A stretch of 64,000 nt of DNA from Chionoecetes opilio (taxonomy: Eukaryota > Arthropoda > Malacostraca > Decapoda > Majidae), in the NCBI GenBank assembly GCA_016584305.1, contig JACEEZ010010991.1, positions 125,001 to 189,000 on the forward strand, read 5' to 3'. Of the stretch, positions 31,676 through 44,732 are shown in pieces (positions within the stretch are counted from its first letter, which is position 1; every line of letters begins with the position of its first letter). The notes beneath the pieces are model-generated. The model was not told where the DNA came from, did not search any database, and saw only the letters and a list, made by a program, of their open reading frames with translations. A program made the position numbers and the translations under genes.

Positions 31676-33270
31676 GTATGTATCAGAAGTGAGTTAAGTG
31701 TAAATTAATGCTAGTCTTATGAGTGATTGTATATGTAGTAAAGTCAGTCTTCTCTCATAAAGAAATTCATTGATCACTATAAATTCATCCGTACTGGTTT
31801 AACATAAGAACAGAAGAAAATAAGGAAGCTACAAGAGGCCGCGAGACCTACACGTGGTAGTTCCTGTTACTTAACACTACCTACATCCACCTTTCATCCC
31901 CATCCATGAAATTGTCTAGCCTCCTTTTAAAAAACTCTCTATTGACTCTGGACTAACTACCTGAGTCAATAGGGAGTTTTAAAAGGAGGTTATTCTAAAT
32001 TTAGTGTAAATTCATGTTAGTCTTATGAATGATTGCATATGTAGTAAAGTCAGCCTTCATTCACTGGTTCATTGTTATTTATTCATCAGTATAGTTCATC
32101 ATACAAAATGAGTTTATAAATTTGACTTTCTACAAAACAGTTATCGCCAAGAGCCACAAAAACAAGGAGAGGAACTTTTTAAATGCTGTACATAAATAGC
32201 TTAAGTTTGATCCTGTTTAGTTCCCATTGTATATTTATATTTCTCTCTTGAAACAGTAAAGTGGAAACCAATCACTTCTAGAATTTACTAGTGAAAGGTT
32301 TGAAGAAATGAACATTGGTTAACCATTGCATTACAGATTTGAACAGACTAGGTATAAGAATGAGTTATAAGATCTTTTGCATCAACACTATACTATAATT
32401 TTGCTCACAGGAAGACTCCTATCGTGCATGCTGATGGAATAACCACGTAGGCGACACTTTGAAGTCAATTATTATTTTAGTTTAATGAAAGTACACACGT
32501 TTACTTATAATTTTTTTTATTAGTCATAGGAATTTTTTACATCAATGGTAGGTGTGTTGACATAATAATAATATCACTACATGGACAGTACCTGACGGAA
32601 GTTATGGCCGGTGGCGACGACCCGGACAAAACTTATAAGCTGTAGTGTCTGGTAACTCTCTTGGGGCTCCAGAGGTGTCGTACCATCTCATCATCTTTCT
32701 GTTTAACGTCAGATTTTCCCGTAATGTCTGATGAGGTTAGAGGTCATGATACGCTTCCAATTATATTGTCGGCGTTCATCATTTAAATTTGCGGAATGAG
32801 TTTTAGGTCTCCAGTCTAGCACATTCACCTTTTTTGGCATTAAATCAATCCATTTACACCTCCAGGGGTGTCGCACCATGGGCCAGATCTTACTATAGAC
32901 TTAACCCAAAAAAAGCCATTCTTTTATCGTCACTGGTTTTGTAGAGAGCTGTAGAGACTGGTTTTGTGTTACTGTATATATCAGCAATCAGCAGGGCTTT
33001 GTGTTACCTCTTTGTTGTGCCCTTCGCCAGTCCTTTGTGATGTTAAAAAAGAAAAGAAAAAAAAGAAGCAATGAACACGTTTCAAGTCAAGAATGCCGGT
33101 CTTCAGAAATGCATTACAGAAATATTGTACAGGAATTCATTAACATTTACTATTTAACATATCAACAATTAGGTGTTTCGTTATTGTACAGGAGGAATTC
33201 ATCAAGTGGCCAATTTACATAGACTCCGACATTCACGTCTAAAACACTCACTCACCATCTTGTTGTGTAA
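31676..33270. other. Convergent intergenic region MRPL3-GOT2
   Basis: Holds both 3' UTRs. A LINE-C fragment lies at about 31802-31990 (minus part, then a short inverted piece), and an inverted copy of dispersed repeat D at about 33005-33070. The word GATTG(T/C)ATATGTAGTAAAGTC occurs twice (31723 and 32030), a short duplication around the LINE-C piece. No further gene was recognised. Confidence 0.6.
32516..32521 (-). terminator. Candidate GOT2 polyadenylation signal
   Basis: AATAAA on the minus strand, 750 bp beyond the GOT2 stop codon, and the first exact match downstream of it. Confidence 0.45.
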
Positions 33271-35068
33271 CTATTTGGTGACTTGGTGCATAGCGTGGGC
33301 AAGATACTCAACATTGGTGGTGGCAATGCCGGCCACGGAGATGCGTCCGTCTTTGGTGAGGTAAATAGAGAACTCTTTCGTGAGCTTCTCAACCTGAAAA
33401 AAATTAGATTTTTCTTAAGTATTTAAATCACACAAACAATGTCTTTCGAAGTGTTTGGAATTCTGAAAATTAATGAAAGCAAAATGTTGATCATACACAA
33501 ATTATCCTTAACACTATTGTTCTTTGCGAATGGGTCTGTGCAATTAAGGTTACAGATACCTAACGTCAACAACACTATAGTCGCCACTGTATTAATGTCG
33601 CCAGGCACCATATATTACAAATTTTAGCATCACTACTGATTTGTATGTGTCACTAAAGAGGCATGTACAGTAGTTAATATTATGTACATGTCTTTAGTGG
33701 CACATACAGGTTTGCAGTGATGCTAAAATTCATAATATTCGCCTGTAATATTCGCCTGGTGACTAGTGTTGGTGTATAGTGTAGTGCAGTGGTGACTATA
33801 GTGTTATTAACGGTAGCTGAAATATCTTTATTTTTACTCGGAGAACCACCCCACATATGATAATTGTTGGTAAGTAATGATTATATAACAGACTACTTAC
33901 TATCTGTGGGTCCCTTTTCTTACCTGCGGTGGCGTCATTCCCGTGAAGCAGAACATTCCAATCTGCTCTGTGATGTGAGACCAGTTCCTGACGGATCCCT
34001 CCTTGGCGAGATTGGCCTGCAGTTTATCCCTCATGGAAATAATGCGATCAGCCATGCCTTTAACATCTGCTTCCCATATAGTACTGCAATACAGATTAAA
34101 TTTGTCAGTACATTACATAAAGCAACCTTCACAGACATCCTACAGAGGTTTAACCCTTTCACGTCCAGATCTTTCCTTTGTAATATAAAATTGTCTGTTG
34201 TTAGCCATAAAATAACAAAAATTTACTTAATATAACAAATTAGCTAGTCAAAAAGGATACTAAACAGGTTATATCTATAAAATATTGCTTATATTCATTA
34301 AATCGTCTAATGGTACCCAAATTACATTGAAAATTATGTTCTGGGCCTCAAGGATTGTACCTACTTTTTTAACGAGGTGAAAAATCCTGACCCCTTGCTG
34401 CTTACTGACTGATATTTGATACCAGGAGAAGGCATTACTACGGCTCTTTTGAATTTCAGTTGTATTTTATCATAGTTAACCCTATTATCAGGTAAACATA
34501 GGCATCATTTTAAGCATGAGTCCTTATGATAATGTAATTTTCGCCCCGTTGAAAAAAACACTGTAGTTTATCACAGCCTTACCGCAGTTCAGGGTTGGTG
34601 AGGATGGTGGCCACGATGCGAGAGCCGTGAAGAGGAGGGTTGGAGTACAAAGGTCGGATCAGAATCTTGACCTGAGACATCACACGCGCGGCCTCATCCT
34701 TGTCGTGGCAGATGATGGAAAAGGCTCCGGCCCTCTCACCTGCATTGAAGGATCACAAGATTAATATAATAGGCACACTATTTTAAGGCTTTTAAATCAT
34801 AGTAACATCAAAGAATATGCTCGATCCTCAACCCTTATCAGCGCATTAATACATTTTCTTACAACCTGCCTCCAATATCTACCATTTAGGTGCTACACAA
34901 AAAAAGGAAAGTTGAAGGACATGAATATAAGTATTAAGAGTATAAAATGATACGGCTTAAGGATAGGAATGAAAAAGAGAGGGCTGAGTATAGAGTTATT
35001 GCTTGAATAGAAAGAAAAAATGAACAGATGAGTAAGGAAGAGAAGAAAAATGTTACCATATCCATAAA

Positions 35069-35149
<81 letters not shown>

Positions 35150-38100
35150 CACCATACAGTCCCATGTTTTTGGAGAAAGACTGTGACAGGCAGATTTTGT
35201 GACCGTCATCCAAGAACTTCCTCACGGCATAGGCGTCTTTGGCGATGTCTCCAGATGCAAAGCCCTGCAAAGTAGTGACTCATCTTACCACCAAAACAGA
35301 CATATAAAGTAATGATAGTAATTGATTGATAATACATAGTAAAGATAGTCATTGCAAAGCATTGACCCATTTTACCACCAACTATGGAAAAAAAGTAATG
35401 ATATAGTAATTAATAAGTCAAAGGAAACGTAATAAAAAAAAAGCAAACATAAAACCATAAACCCAAAATAAAACTAATAAAAAGACTAAACTATAAATAC
35501 CTAAAAAAATAAATGAAAAGTTACAGACGGAGAGAATGTTAAAATTTCAAGTCTATAAAGGGTGAGGTGTATGATCCATATATGAACACTTTTCTGTTGT
35601 GGCTACTGCCTTGCTAAGATTCAAAGGGGGAAAAACAGTAAGAATAATACAATAACACAATATAAATACATATAAATAATACAATAAGAAAAATAAGGCA
35701 TAATTAATAAAACAGCATGAATGTTACCTGATAAGCCATGTCAAAGAAGGGCAGCAGCTTCCTGGCCTTGATGACCTTGCTCATCTCGTCCCAGTGCTCG
35801 GCCTTGGGGTCCACGCCGGTGGGGTTGTGGGCACAGGCGTGGAGCATGATCAAGCTGCCCTCGGGGATTTTCTGCGGACATCACACCAATGTTTAGGCTG
35901 ATATCAGGGCCGTTTCTTACTATATGCGAACTATAGGGCCCCTGAAGACACCGATGGGCCGCCGCCTCTCTCTCTCTCTCGTTGGTGGTGTTAGGGTGCA
36001 AAACTTAATGAGAGATTGAGGGCTAAGTGAAAATAAAGGAAAAATGACTTTGAGCTAAGGATTTTGTTTAGTGGACCACCTTCATCTATAGATAGGTATG
36101 TCTTCACCAGCAAATCAAAGCTGTTGCTGTGGTGGAATGACATTATTTCAACATTCACGTCTTGGAAATAATGTTACTGACCGATATATCTTCCTTGGCT
36201 CAAATAATGTTACTCACCGATATGTCTTCCATGGCTCCTGAAAAGTCAAAGCCGGATGTCTTGGGGTCGTAGTATCTGTAGTGCTGGATGTCCATGTTGA
36301 CATGCTTGAAGATGGGCACATGGTTACCCCAGGTGGGTGCCGGCAACCACACATTCTGCAACACAGAATAATCTGATGTACTTAATATTATTTAAATCAC
36401 CAAACATGTCTTAAAGTAATCCTTCACGATATATTTCATTAACCCCTTGAGACCCAGAACGTAATTTCCGTTGTAATTTGGGTACCATTGGACGATTTTT
36501 AGTTAATATTAGCAATATTTTAGATATGATAGATATTTAGTATCCTGGTCGACTAACTAATTTGGTATATTCATTTTTTTTTCGTAATTGTATGGGTGAC
36601 TACATACAATTTTTTATAGCAAAGGAAAATCCTGGGTGTGAAAGGGTTAAGTCAAATATTGGGGCATTTACAAATACTGTTTTGCCCACCGATGCAAGTA
36701 TCTTAGCATAAAAACATCTCCATTTTGGGAAATTTTAGTTCTTGTTTATCCAGCTTAAATATAACCTACCTGTATAACATTTATCTTACCTTTGGACCCG
36801 GGAAGAACTTTGACAGGAAAGTAGATCCAATCCTGAGAGCACCGGTTCCGGAAATGCCCTGAACTGTCACATTCTGGAAAAAAAAAAAATGTATATATAG
36901 ATTTGAACTTTGCAAGCACACCCATGCATGACCCTCTAAATCCCCTATCATGACTGTTGCATGAAGTGAACACAGCATTGGGAGTCGTGGATTAACTGGG
37001 GAGGCTTAAGTCACAGGTAAATCCATAGAAAAAAAAAAAAAAAAAAAATTATAAAAAAAAAACTTGGTGTAGTAAGAAATGAGTGAGGGAAGAAACAGTG
37101 TTAATGGGAAGCAGAGGAAGAGGAGAGGAAGGAAGATAAGAGGAAGAGGAGAGGATAGCAGAGGAACCCAGCTTGCACAGACAGGAATTATATTAGATAC
37201 CATAGAGATACCATTTTTTTTAGATTTTTAGATTTTTTTTAGATAGAGCAGATCTTTTTTTGTCACAGAAATTAATATCCATCCTGAAAGAAATTAATGA
37301 GTACACGGAAGAGAACTTGAATAATCAGGAAAATTCAATACAACCCAACCAAGCAAACATAACCCACCCTGCCCTCAGCCAGCGCCGGGTTGTCGTCACC
37401 GATGGCCAGCTTGATGGACTCCTTGCAGAACTCGGCATTGCCAGATATGGGCAAGTATTCTTTGTCCAACTTCTGGTCTATAAGGAGTACTTCAGCCTGA
37501 AAAATATGGAAAAGACAATTTATACATAGCATACCCCACAAAAGACTGAAAAAAAAAAAAAAAAAAAGTAATAAAAAATCCGCTTAATTGCCTGTAAAGC
37601 TGGCCACACACACACCGGCGCGGCCTGTCCGGCCGACGAAAAGGGGCGTGGCTAGAGGCGGCCGGTGTGTGTGTGGGGGTGTTTTTCATCCGGCGGGGCC
37701 TGTCGCAGCGGCCGGATGAAAATCAGTCGGCGCTTGAAAATTCCGTCCGGCGCGGCCTGCCGCCTGCGTGCGTGTGTGTGGGTGCCTTCCGGCGCGGCCC
37801 ACCCCTCACTCGGCCAGATAATGACTAATTGTAGCAGTTATAATTGTATTATGATAATATAGGTATTATATATGACGTATTATATATAGTATGACGTATT
37901 ATATATAGGTATTATATATGGCTGCACATGCAGCCATCACCAACAAGTCATTTTCGGACAGCGGATTCCTGTTGTCACCACGGTGGTCCGACGTGTACTG
38001 TATATTTTCATGAGGCGGCCGGTGTGTGTGTGGGTCTCGTCCGGCGAACGATGCCTCGCCACTTTTTGTCGGCCGGACAGGCCGCGCCGGTGTGTGTGTG

Positions 38101-41100
38101 GCCGGCTTTATAGGCCTATAGACGGAGAGGCCAGAGGTCCCATGTACTAATATATTTACATTTTTTTCGTTTTCTCGTGCGGACAACATGGGTGACTTCA
38201 TTTTTTCGTAAATAGTTTTTTTTCGTTTACTCCACATAAGAGCCCCTCTCAGTAATGAAGTTACTTTCATAGTATCATGAATTACTCGCATACATATCCC
38301 ATACACTTCAATCTCCATGTTAATCACAATCTTCGTATATATGAATGAATATCTGTAGTACATATTTATGTCTTATACATGATTATTAAGAACGTGATAA
38401 ATATGAGGTACATCAGTATTGTTGTTCAAGTGAAGTATGATTACAAGAAAGTTACGGCTCCAAGTGCTATAGCATATGTATATAGTAATCTCCGAAAACG
38501 GTATCAGGAAGATATGCTGCCAGACGTACGATCGCACGGGAGGCTGACAAGGGAGGGAGGGGGTGCTTGGGATAAAGAACACGTGTGGTAGTCTGAAGAA
38601 AGTGTCGTACCTCAGGCATCAACACACTGTGGTAAACATTAAAGTAATCGTCCAGACCATTTCATCATTCCTGATTTAATGCAATCAAATCATAGCCATT
38701 AACGAGTATATCAACAATACGTTGTCACTTTTTGTATCCAGTCAGCCGTTTTTAAATAATCCGCAATCAAAATCTGCAAATTCCCCGCGTTTTCAAAACG
38801 CTCTCAAGGTTTGCAGACGCTCATGCTCAGGCTCGGTGACGTAGCATCAGGGAGGCTCATCTTCCCGCGCTGATCACAGAGGCACGTAAACACAGATAAA
38901 TATAGTACTTGAAGATATTTAGGTGTTTCTGATAGATTTGTTTTGCTATGTGCCACATGCATGCATCCTTTATGGGTGCAGCAAGACAGCTGTGCCTTTC
39001 GAGAAAAGTTTGCACACGGAAAGGAGTGGCGTGTGTAGGGTGATACACGCCTATAGTGTGTTGGGGCGAGCAGTTGTGTTGAGAAACGGTGTGTAGTGAG
39101 GGTACACATCGGGTGAAAGACTGGGTGAGAGTGTGCAGCGCGACTAGTCGCCTACCCAGTGTGTGGGGTTGGGACGACGAGTGTGAGGTGAGCCTGTGTA
39201 CACGGGTGTGCTGGACAAGGGCGGCGCCCCCTCCGTAAGACAGTGACTCAGTCCAACACCATACCAGACCAGGTGGCCCTGTTAGACAAGGACGCCAGGA
39301 CTGGCAGCAGCGGTGGACCACCACGACTGTGAGGCTTTGCCTCTTAACAAGACCAAGTAAACCAAGTAAACCAGTTGTGGAGTGGGCGTGCCCTGTGGTG
39401 AGAGACCCTGTGGTGGTGTGGCTGTCACACTTTCTGCCTTCCCGCCCGCATATTTTCCAACTCTATGCTGTAGTTAATGCTAGTATGTGGTTTCCGAGTA
39501 ATGACGTTTGACTGTAGCTCCAAAGCTAACCATAGGATTTTCTCGAAAGTACCTTCATTGTGATTCCCACACACACATGGTTTAACCTTATTTACCAATC
39601 CATGTTTTGGAGAAGTGCCAGATCCTCCTGCTGAACCTCAGGCTCTGCTAACACCTGTTCATCCACCTCGTACTCGGGCTCAAACATATAGGATCCCATG
39701 ACAATCTGAGGTTCGTTTTCCTCATAGTATATGCGACCAGCGTCATTTCTTTCGGTGTCAGATTGAGCATCGTACTCTAAATCTGTCACAGCGACAGATT
39801 CACTGTCTGACACCGAGGTACAATCGCTCATCATAACATTTGCCGACAGGTGTCAGACAGAGTGTCTGCGGGCGTCCCTGTTCTGACGTCATCAATAACA
39901 GTCGTAGCCCTGTTGGAGGGAAGATTTTTTTTTCGCGCGCTTTTTACAAAAGTCGTGTTTTTATGGAAATAAGGCCTGGAAATCAATTATTTTTGGTGGA
40001 TTAGGTGTTTTGAATGTACATTCAACATAATTCGGCAAAAAAAAAATGGGTCTGGACGATTACTTTAATGTTTCTTATATACTTTGCTGGTATTCGTCAG
40101 TTCAAAGACTCAGTTGCATTTATATATATGTATAAATCAAGAAGGTTCTCTCTGTGATGGAAAAGTTGTATATTTCTGGCCCTTCATCCTATAATAATCA
40201 GGAATAGTGGGCGTGCAGTGAATCATTTCACAAATGCTTATTCTACGATTAATATGTCCCATTTTCATTAAAAACATGCAAGAAAATTATCTATATATAT
40301 TAATGTAACAAAACAGCAACAGAAAAGGTCTTATAATAAATCCCACAGTTGTAAGTTTTTACAATGAAAAAATAGAAATACTGGCGTTGTGGCAACCCCG
40401 GCTTTCAATGTCTACAGATCTATTGTCCCTGTAAATAAGACAGTAAGAGAATATAAAAAGAGGGAGTGGGCAATTTAGTTCGGGACCCTGCAAATGTGCC
40501 TCCTTACAATCCCTCTTATAAAATACAATTACTGGAAAGAATAAATCATCTTACATCCAAAACAGATTACTACTTCTACAGATTAGATCCTACTAGAGAA
40601 TAGATACTACTACAGATACAGATACTACAACTACAGATTAGATTCCATGTGTAGAGGCATGTGTGTGAGTGCTCTATCTATGTAGAGCACCCACACACTC
40701 CTTACTGGACCAAGTGAACCTACAGTTTAGGGACGCTAGGACCGGCTGCAGCGGTACAACACTACAGCTCTGAGGAATTAACCTCTAGACAACATCATAG
40801 AGTACATCAAATATCAAAAGTATTAAAGAGTAACATCAAGTATCAAGTAGAGCAAGTGACGTACCTTCCTGACGGAGGGCAACACGAAGGGCTTGCCGTT
40901 GTCGTCCCGGTAGGCCCCCACGCCCAGGTTGATCTTCTTAGGGTTGGTGTCCCGCTTGAAGGCCTCGGTCACCCCCAGGATGGCGTCCGGGGGCCCCATC
41001 TCCACCCCAGACCACCACGAGCTGAAGGCAAGGCACCATGGTTAGTGTTAGGTAGAGTGTAGTGTAGTAATCTAATACTGTATAGTGTTATAACACTATA

Positions 41101-42198
41101 CATAGTGTTAGTATGGCATAACATATACACTACGTATACATATAATAGTGTATAGTCTTATTATGTTCTCCACCCCAGCCATCACACCCTCCATTACCCC
41201 GCCCCATACACACACACACACACACACACAAGCTAGCCCATCCCCTTAAACCTGAGGGGGGCACTGCCCCCCTAGTAGCCCCCCCACTGGGAGGCACCGC
41301 ATTCTCATGGGGGGGGGGGCACGTCCCCTCCCGTACCTATGCCACTGGTCATGATATCAGTATAGCAGAAAGCTTCTGGGCCCCTGCCGGCCTCCCGGTG
41401 ACGTCACAACTTCCGCCGTGACGTCACCACTAACCTCCGCCCACGTAATATTTAAAAAAAAACTTTTTAATTACTGCTTCATTCTTGGATCTGATTACAG
41501 TTTTAGAATCAGCACTGCATATCATGAATTTTGATATACGTACCATGATTTATAATAAGCTATTAAGAATTTCGATAAAAATTAAAAATATGGCGCTGGT
41601 GGCGCCCCCTACATACTCTACTTATTTTGATCATTCTCCCGCCAATGCAAGGGTTATGAGGCTTTTCTTGTTTGTCTGATTTCTATCTAACATTTCCATA
41701 CAGACAATGTGCTTAATGAAGCCTGTTAATAGGCTATTTACATGAAGGATGTTAAAGTCATGTTATGTCAAGTCAACACAATTTCTCCGCAAAAAAATGA
41801 AATCTCCTTTATTCTCGGGTTTGAGGCAATAATTGTGTTAGATAATCAAACCAATAGGTCTGTAGTACTTTTAAAATATTATCATGCGTGTTTCCCGGTC
41901 CAAAGTCATTCCATCTATAAGTGGCGGGTCTGGCTGCGGGGGCGGGGCGCAATCAGTGACAGGCAAGCACTATAAATATAAATAAATATATATCCCTGGC
42001 ACTAACCTTCACCGTCCTTGAAACCTCGAGTACCCGCCACACATAACCACCATTTCCCGGGTGATTTCTCTTATCTCACTAACTTTACGGGTCCTGAGCG
42101 TCACCTAGGATACCTTACCTTGCCCTGGAGTATACATAGGGTGCCCAAAGCCTGTTGTTGCGTGTGAGGGCCAGCCGGTTAGTGCCAGTGAGTGCCAT
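33271..42198 (-). CDS. GOT2: Aspartate aminotransferase, mitochondrial
   Basis: Ten coding exons in transcript order: 42119-42198, 40865-41021, 37368-37496, 36790-36873, 36218-36355, 35728-35871, 35153-35264, 34583-34739, 33924-34083, 33271-33393. They give 1284 nt, or 427 residues, close to the usual 430. The N-terminus [18 protein letters not shown] is an Arg-rich presequence, and the mature enzyme starts near [14 protein letters not shown]. Landmarks: [41 protein letters not shown], and [14 protein letters not shown] with the PLP lysine at residue 276; then [14 protein letters not shown] and the C-terminus [10 protein letters not shown]. The enzyme interconverts aspartate and 2-oxoglutarate with oxaloacetate and glutamate in the mitochondrial matrix (malate-aspartate shuttle). 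All introns are GT-AG and in phase; no disabling change was seen. Confidence 0.98.
33557..33816. mobile_element. Foldback MITE family G, copy (GOT2 intron 9)
   Basis: Nearly palindromic, with ends related to ACCGTCAATAACACTATAG and the inner word TAAAATTCATAATATTCG. It contains a small internal duplication of AATATTCGCCTG. Confidence 0.8.
34150..34357. mobile_element. piggyBac-type MITE, copy 7
   Basis: The left TTAA end is intact and the right end has decayed; lies in GOT2 intron 8. Confidence 0.75.
34374..34559. mobile_element. MITE family F, copy 2
   Basis: Directly follows MITE copy 7 in GOT2 intron 8 and ends 23 bp from exon 8. Confidence 0.78.
35068..35147. repeat. (TAA)n microsatellite at the GOT2 exon 7 donor
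   Basis: About 80 bp of AAT/TAA repeats starting 5 bp beyond the exon 7 donor, so the donor reads TATG/GTGAGTATTATT. Confidence 0.95.
36439..36650. mobile_element. piggyBac-type MITE, copy 8
   Basis: Bounded by TTAA on both sides; lies in GOT2 intron 4. Confidence 0.85.
37595..38110. mobile_element. Inverted-repeat element, GC-rich ends
   Basis: About 516 bp. The left end TAAAGCTGGCCACACACACA continues into CCGGCGCGGCCTGTCCGGCC, and the right end is the reverse complement over about 45 bp. The centre is AT-rich (ATATAGGTATTATATATG words). No coding capacity. Class unknown; hAT-like or another TIR group. Lies in GOT2 intron 2. Confidence 0.85.
38635..40072. mobile_element. 1.4-kb TIR element in GOT2 intron 2
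   Basis: Ends AACATTAAAGTAATCGTCC (left) and the reverse complement at the right, with about 28 bp of near-identical terminal inverted repeat continuing into AGACC. Carries the candidate exon 39592-39834. Target duplication not resolved. Confidence 0.82.
39592..39834 (-). pseudogene. Acidic N-terminal exon inside the TIR element
   Basis: 80-residue acidic frame starting [20 protein letters not shown] and ending ALLQNMDW, where ATGGATTG/GTAAAT is a plausible donor. The stretch [14 protein letters not shown] resembles the EPY/FEP region of proteins with a P2X7-receptor-like intracellular domain, in which a W-C-x-C-G motif follows. That resemblance is from memory and weak. No second exon was identified. 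Probably a fragment carried by the element. Confidence 0.4.
41170..41330. repeat. (CA)n and C/G-rich tract, GOT2 intron 1
   Basis: CA repeats at about 41210-41230 followed by CCCCCC and GGGGGGGGG runs. The remainder of intron 1 (to 42118) shows no other recognised feature. Confidence 0.7.
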
Positions 42199-42480
42199 GA
42201 CGTTGTCGAGGGAGTGAACAGCTGACGCCGGAACTTAAGCCTGAACCTGAGTTTAGATTTAGTCGACACTTGTTAGATAAGGACCTAAAACTTATGTAAA
42301 TGTTCTAGTATAGTATCCCAGTAGTTTGATTGATTGATTTAGTAGGTGAAATATCAGAGGGAATAGTTGTGAAGTGTGTTAACTAAAGATATGAAGGTTG
42401 AAGAGGCCCTATGAAGCGATACAGAAGCGTCCAAGGTCACAAGAAGAAGAAGAAGAAGGTACTCTCAAATGACATCTGCC
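42199..42480. promoter_or_regulatory. GOT2 upstream region
   Basis: About 280 bp between the GOT2 start codon and the LINE-B copy; it should contain the GOT2 5' UTR and promoter. A plus-strand ATG at 42411 opens MKRYRSVQGHKKKKKK ahead of a GGTACT donor-like site, but this frame fuses with LINE-B and its meaning is unclear. Confidence 0.4.
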
Positions 42481-44270
42481 AGGAACCAAAGGTTAGCAAG
42501 CCAAAAGTTAGGGAATTAAGACCAATAGCACTAACTAATGTTGGGTATAAATTGATGATGGCTGTAATCAGAAATAGTCTGGAAGATCATATTAGGAAAA
42601 ATGAAATAGGGAAAGACACACAGGCAGGATTCACAGGGGGCAGTAGAATAGAAAATAATTTATTCATTTTAAGATATTGCATAGAGAGGTCCTATAAACT
42701 AAAGAAACCACTAATAGTCATTTCAATAGATTTTGCAAAGGCCTATGATAGTATTAAGAGAGGAAAAATGATAGAATTATTAATGCAATATAAGATTAAC
42801 CCTAAAATTATTGAATTCATAGCAAACGTATATATAGGAGACAAGACCAAGATAGAATTAGGATCAGGTAAAGAAGTAGAGATCAATGTAACAAGTGGAA
42901 TTAGGCAAGGGTGTACGGCTTCAACAACTCTGTTTAAATTAGTGACCTTCAGGATTATCCAGGCATTAGAAGAACTAGGCAAGGGGTTTCAGGACGAATT
43001 GTTTAGCATACCAGCACTTTTCTTTGCAGACGACGGGATGTTACTAGCAAGTAGTATAGAGGAGGCAGAACAGGTAGTACACAGGTTAGAGGAAATAGGT
43101 AAGGAGTATGGATTGGAAATGAATAAAAATAAAAGTAACATCATTATTTTCAATATGAAAGATAAGCCTGAAAAGTTGGGAAATATAAATGTTAGAGATA
43201 GAATGAAATATTTAGGGATAACCATAAATGACAAGAAGAATTGTTTCAAAATACAAAAAGAAGAAATGTTTAATAAGGCAAGAAAAATGGCAAATATGAC
43301 GTATAGTATCATCGCAAAAAGTTGCTCAAAAATTCTAATAGGGAAAACGTACTGGAAAAGTGTGGCATTACCATCAATACTATATGGGGTTAATGTGATC
43401 AATTTAACAAAGCAAGAAATGGATAAATTACAGAGAATTGAAAATGGGGTGTACCGTAAAATCTTTGGGGCACAGGCATATACACAGGGGGCGGCGCTCC
43501 AGGGGGAAGTGGGAGCATCCAGTGTTAGGAATAGAATAAGGGAGGGACAGTGGAAATACTTGAGGTATGTATTAATAGACGGGAATGACCTAGTGAAAAG
43601 GATAGGAGAGGAGATGATTGAGAAAAGACAAAATAAATGGATGCAAGCTGTAATGAAAGATTTGAGGAAAGACTGGAGTCATGAACCAGGGTGTGAGGTG
43701 TGAGACAAAGGAGAGTATAAGGAAAAAATGAGAGAGTTGGACACAAGAGAATGGGTGAATGAAATGAATGAAAAAGCAAGTTTGAAAATATACAGAAAAT
43801 GGAGAAAAGAGAAGGGAGGCCAAGAAGAAAATACAGCAATGACCAAGCTTCAGAACTACTGTTCAAGTGCAGGACAAATAACCTACAATTAAACGACAGA
43901 AGGAGGTTCTGGGGAAAAGAAATAACCTGTGATTTATGTGGGGCGGAAAAGGAGGACTTAAAACATTTTCTGTTATGGTGCCCAGCCTACAGTAATGAAA
44001 GAAAGAAAAGTGTGAGGCTACAACAACCTTACTTAGAGGAGGAAGAGGATATAGTGGGGGAGTATTTGTTTGGAGATGGGAAATGTGGAAGAAGCAAAAA
44101 GAAAAAATCAACAGTTTTGGATGACCAGAGAAAATAAGAAGAAAAGAAAAAAAGAAACTAATAAGATAGAATAAGAGAAGAAAACTAATTAAAGACCCAG
44201 ACAGCAAGAAGAAACACGTCAGGGAGTGCCGTTGAAAAAGGCCTGACTCCCGACCAACAACTGAACTGAG
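42480..44270 (+). mobile_element. LINE-B: longest copy in the window, 5'-truncated
   Basis: Runs from just upstream of RT motif 1 to the family 3' end (3' UTR with AAAGACCCAGACAGCAAGAA, then the ACTGA tail). The coding region is broken by frame changes at about 43700, 43800 and 44085. It lies upstream of GOT2 and antisense to it. Confidence 0.9.
42486..43703 (+). pseudogene. LINE-B reverse transcriptase, frame-broken
   Basis: RT motifs in one frame: VRELRPIALTNVGYKLMM, VISIDFAKAYDSIKRG (first Asp), SGIRQGCTASTTLFKL, PALFFADDGMLLAS (FADD core), GLEMNKNKSNIIIF, MKYLGITINDKKN. The frame stops at 43703. The C-terminal part resumes in another frame at 43799-44137 with CDLCGAEKEDLKHFLLWCP. It lacks an endonuclease domain because of 5' truncation. 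FADD in place of YADD is a conservative change. Confidence 0.9.
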
Positions 44271-44387
44271 GAAGAAATGGGTGGGGGGACAAAACTATAT
44301 GTTCCACTCATCTTTTCTATCTCTGCCAGCATTACATTCATACAGTATCCCCTTACAATACCTCCCTACATTATCCCCCTACAAAGA

Positions 44388-44577
44388 AACTGGTTCACAA
44401 ATAGGGTGGTGAATGATTAGAATGAATGGACTCAGTCGTCAGGTGGTCAATGTGGAGTCTATAGGAGTCTGGATAAATTCATGGATAGGGAAGAGAGGTG
44501 GATGTAGGTAGAATTAAGTAACAGGAACTACCTCGTGTAGGTCTCACTGCCTCTTGTAGCTTCCTTATTTTCTTATG
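44388..44577 (+). mobile_element. LINE-C 3' fragment, deleted internally
   Basis: Begins in the [10 protein letters not shown] codons, has short internal losses, and ends with the 3' UTR and the TTATTTTCTTATG tail. Intergenic between GOT2 and TRNAU1AP. Confidence 0.82.
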
Positions 44578-44732
44578 TACAATACTTCCTTAATTATCCC
44601 CCTACCTACAATACCTCCCCTACAGTGCACCTACACGCCTACAGTGGTGAAGGATTGCTGCTGGAGTTTTGTGGCTCATTATCCTCGGTTTACTTCCCTA
44701 CTTATTATATGCTGCATCATTATATAGTCTAT

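Noticed and set aside
34893..35270. Tyr-rich or Ile-rich frames near 35100
   Set aside because: Translation of the (TAA)n microsatellite beside GOT2 exon 7.
38804..39324. Minus-strand frames of 100-155 codons
   Set aside because: No recognisable domain, no splice logic, and they lie inside the TIR element in GOT2 intron 2.
42411..42480. First exon of a gene divergent from GOT2 (MKRYRSVQGHKKKKKK)
   Set aside because: It has an ATG and a donor-like GGTACT, but no second exon or homology was found and it runs straight into LINE-B.
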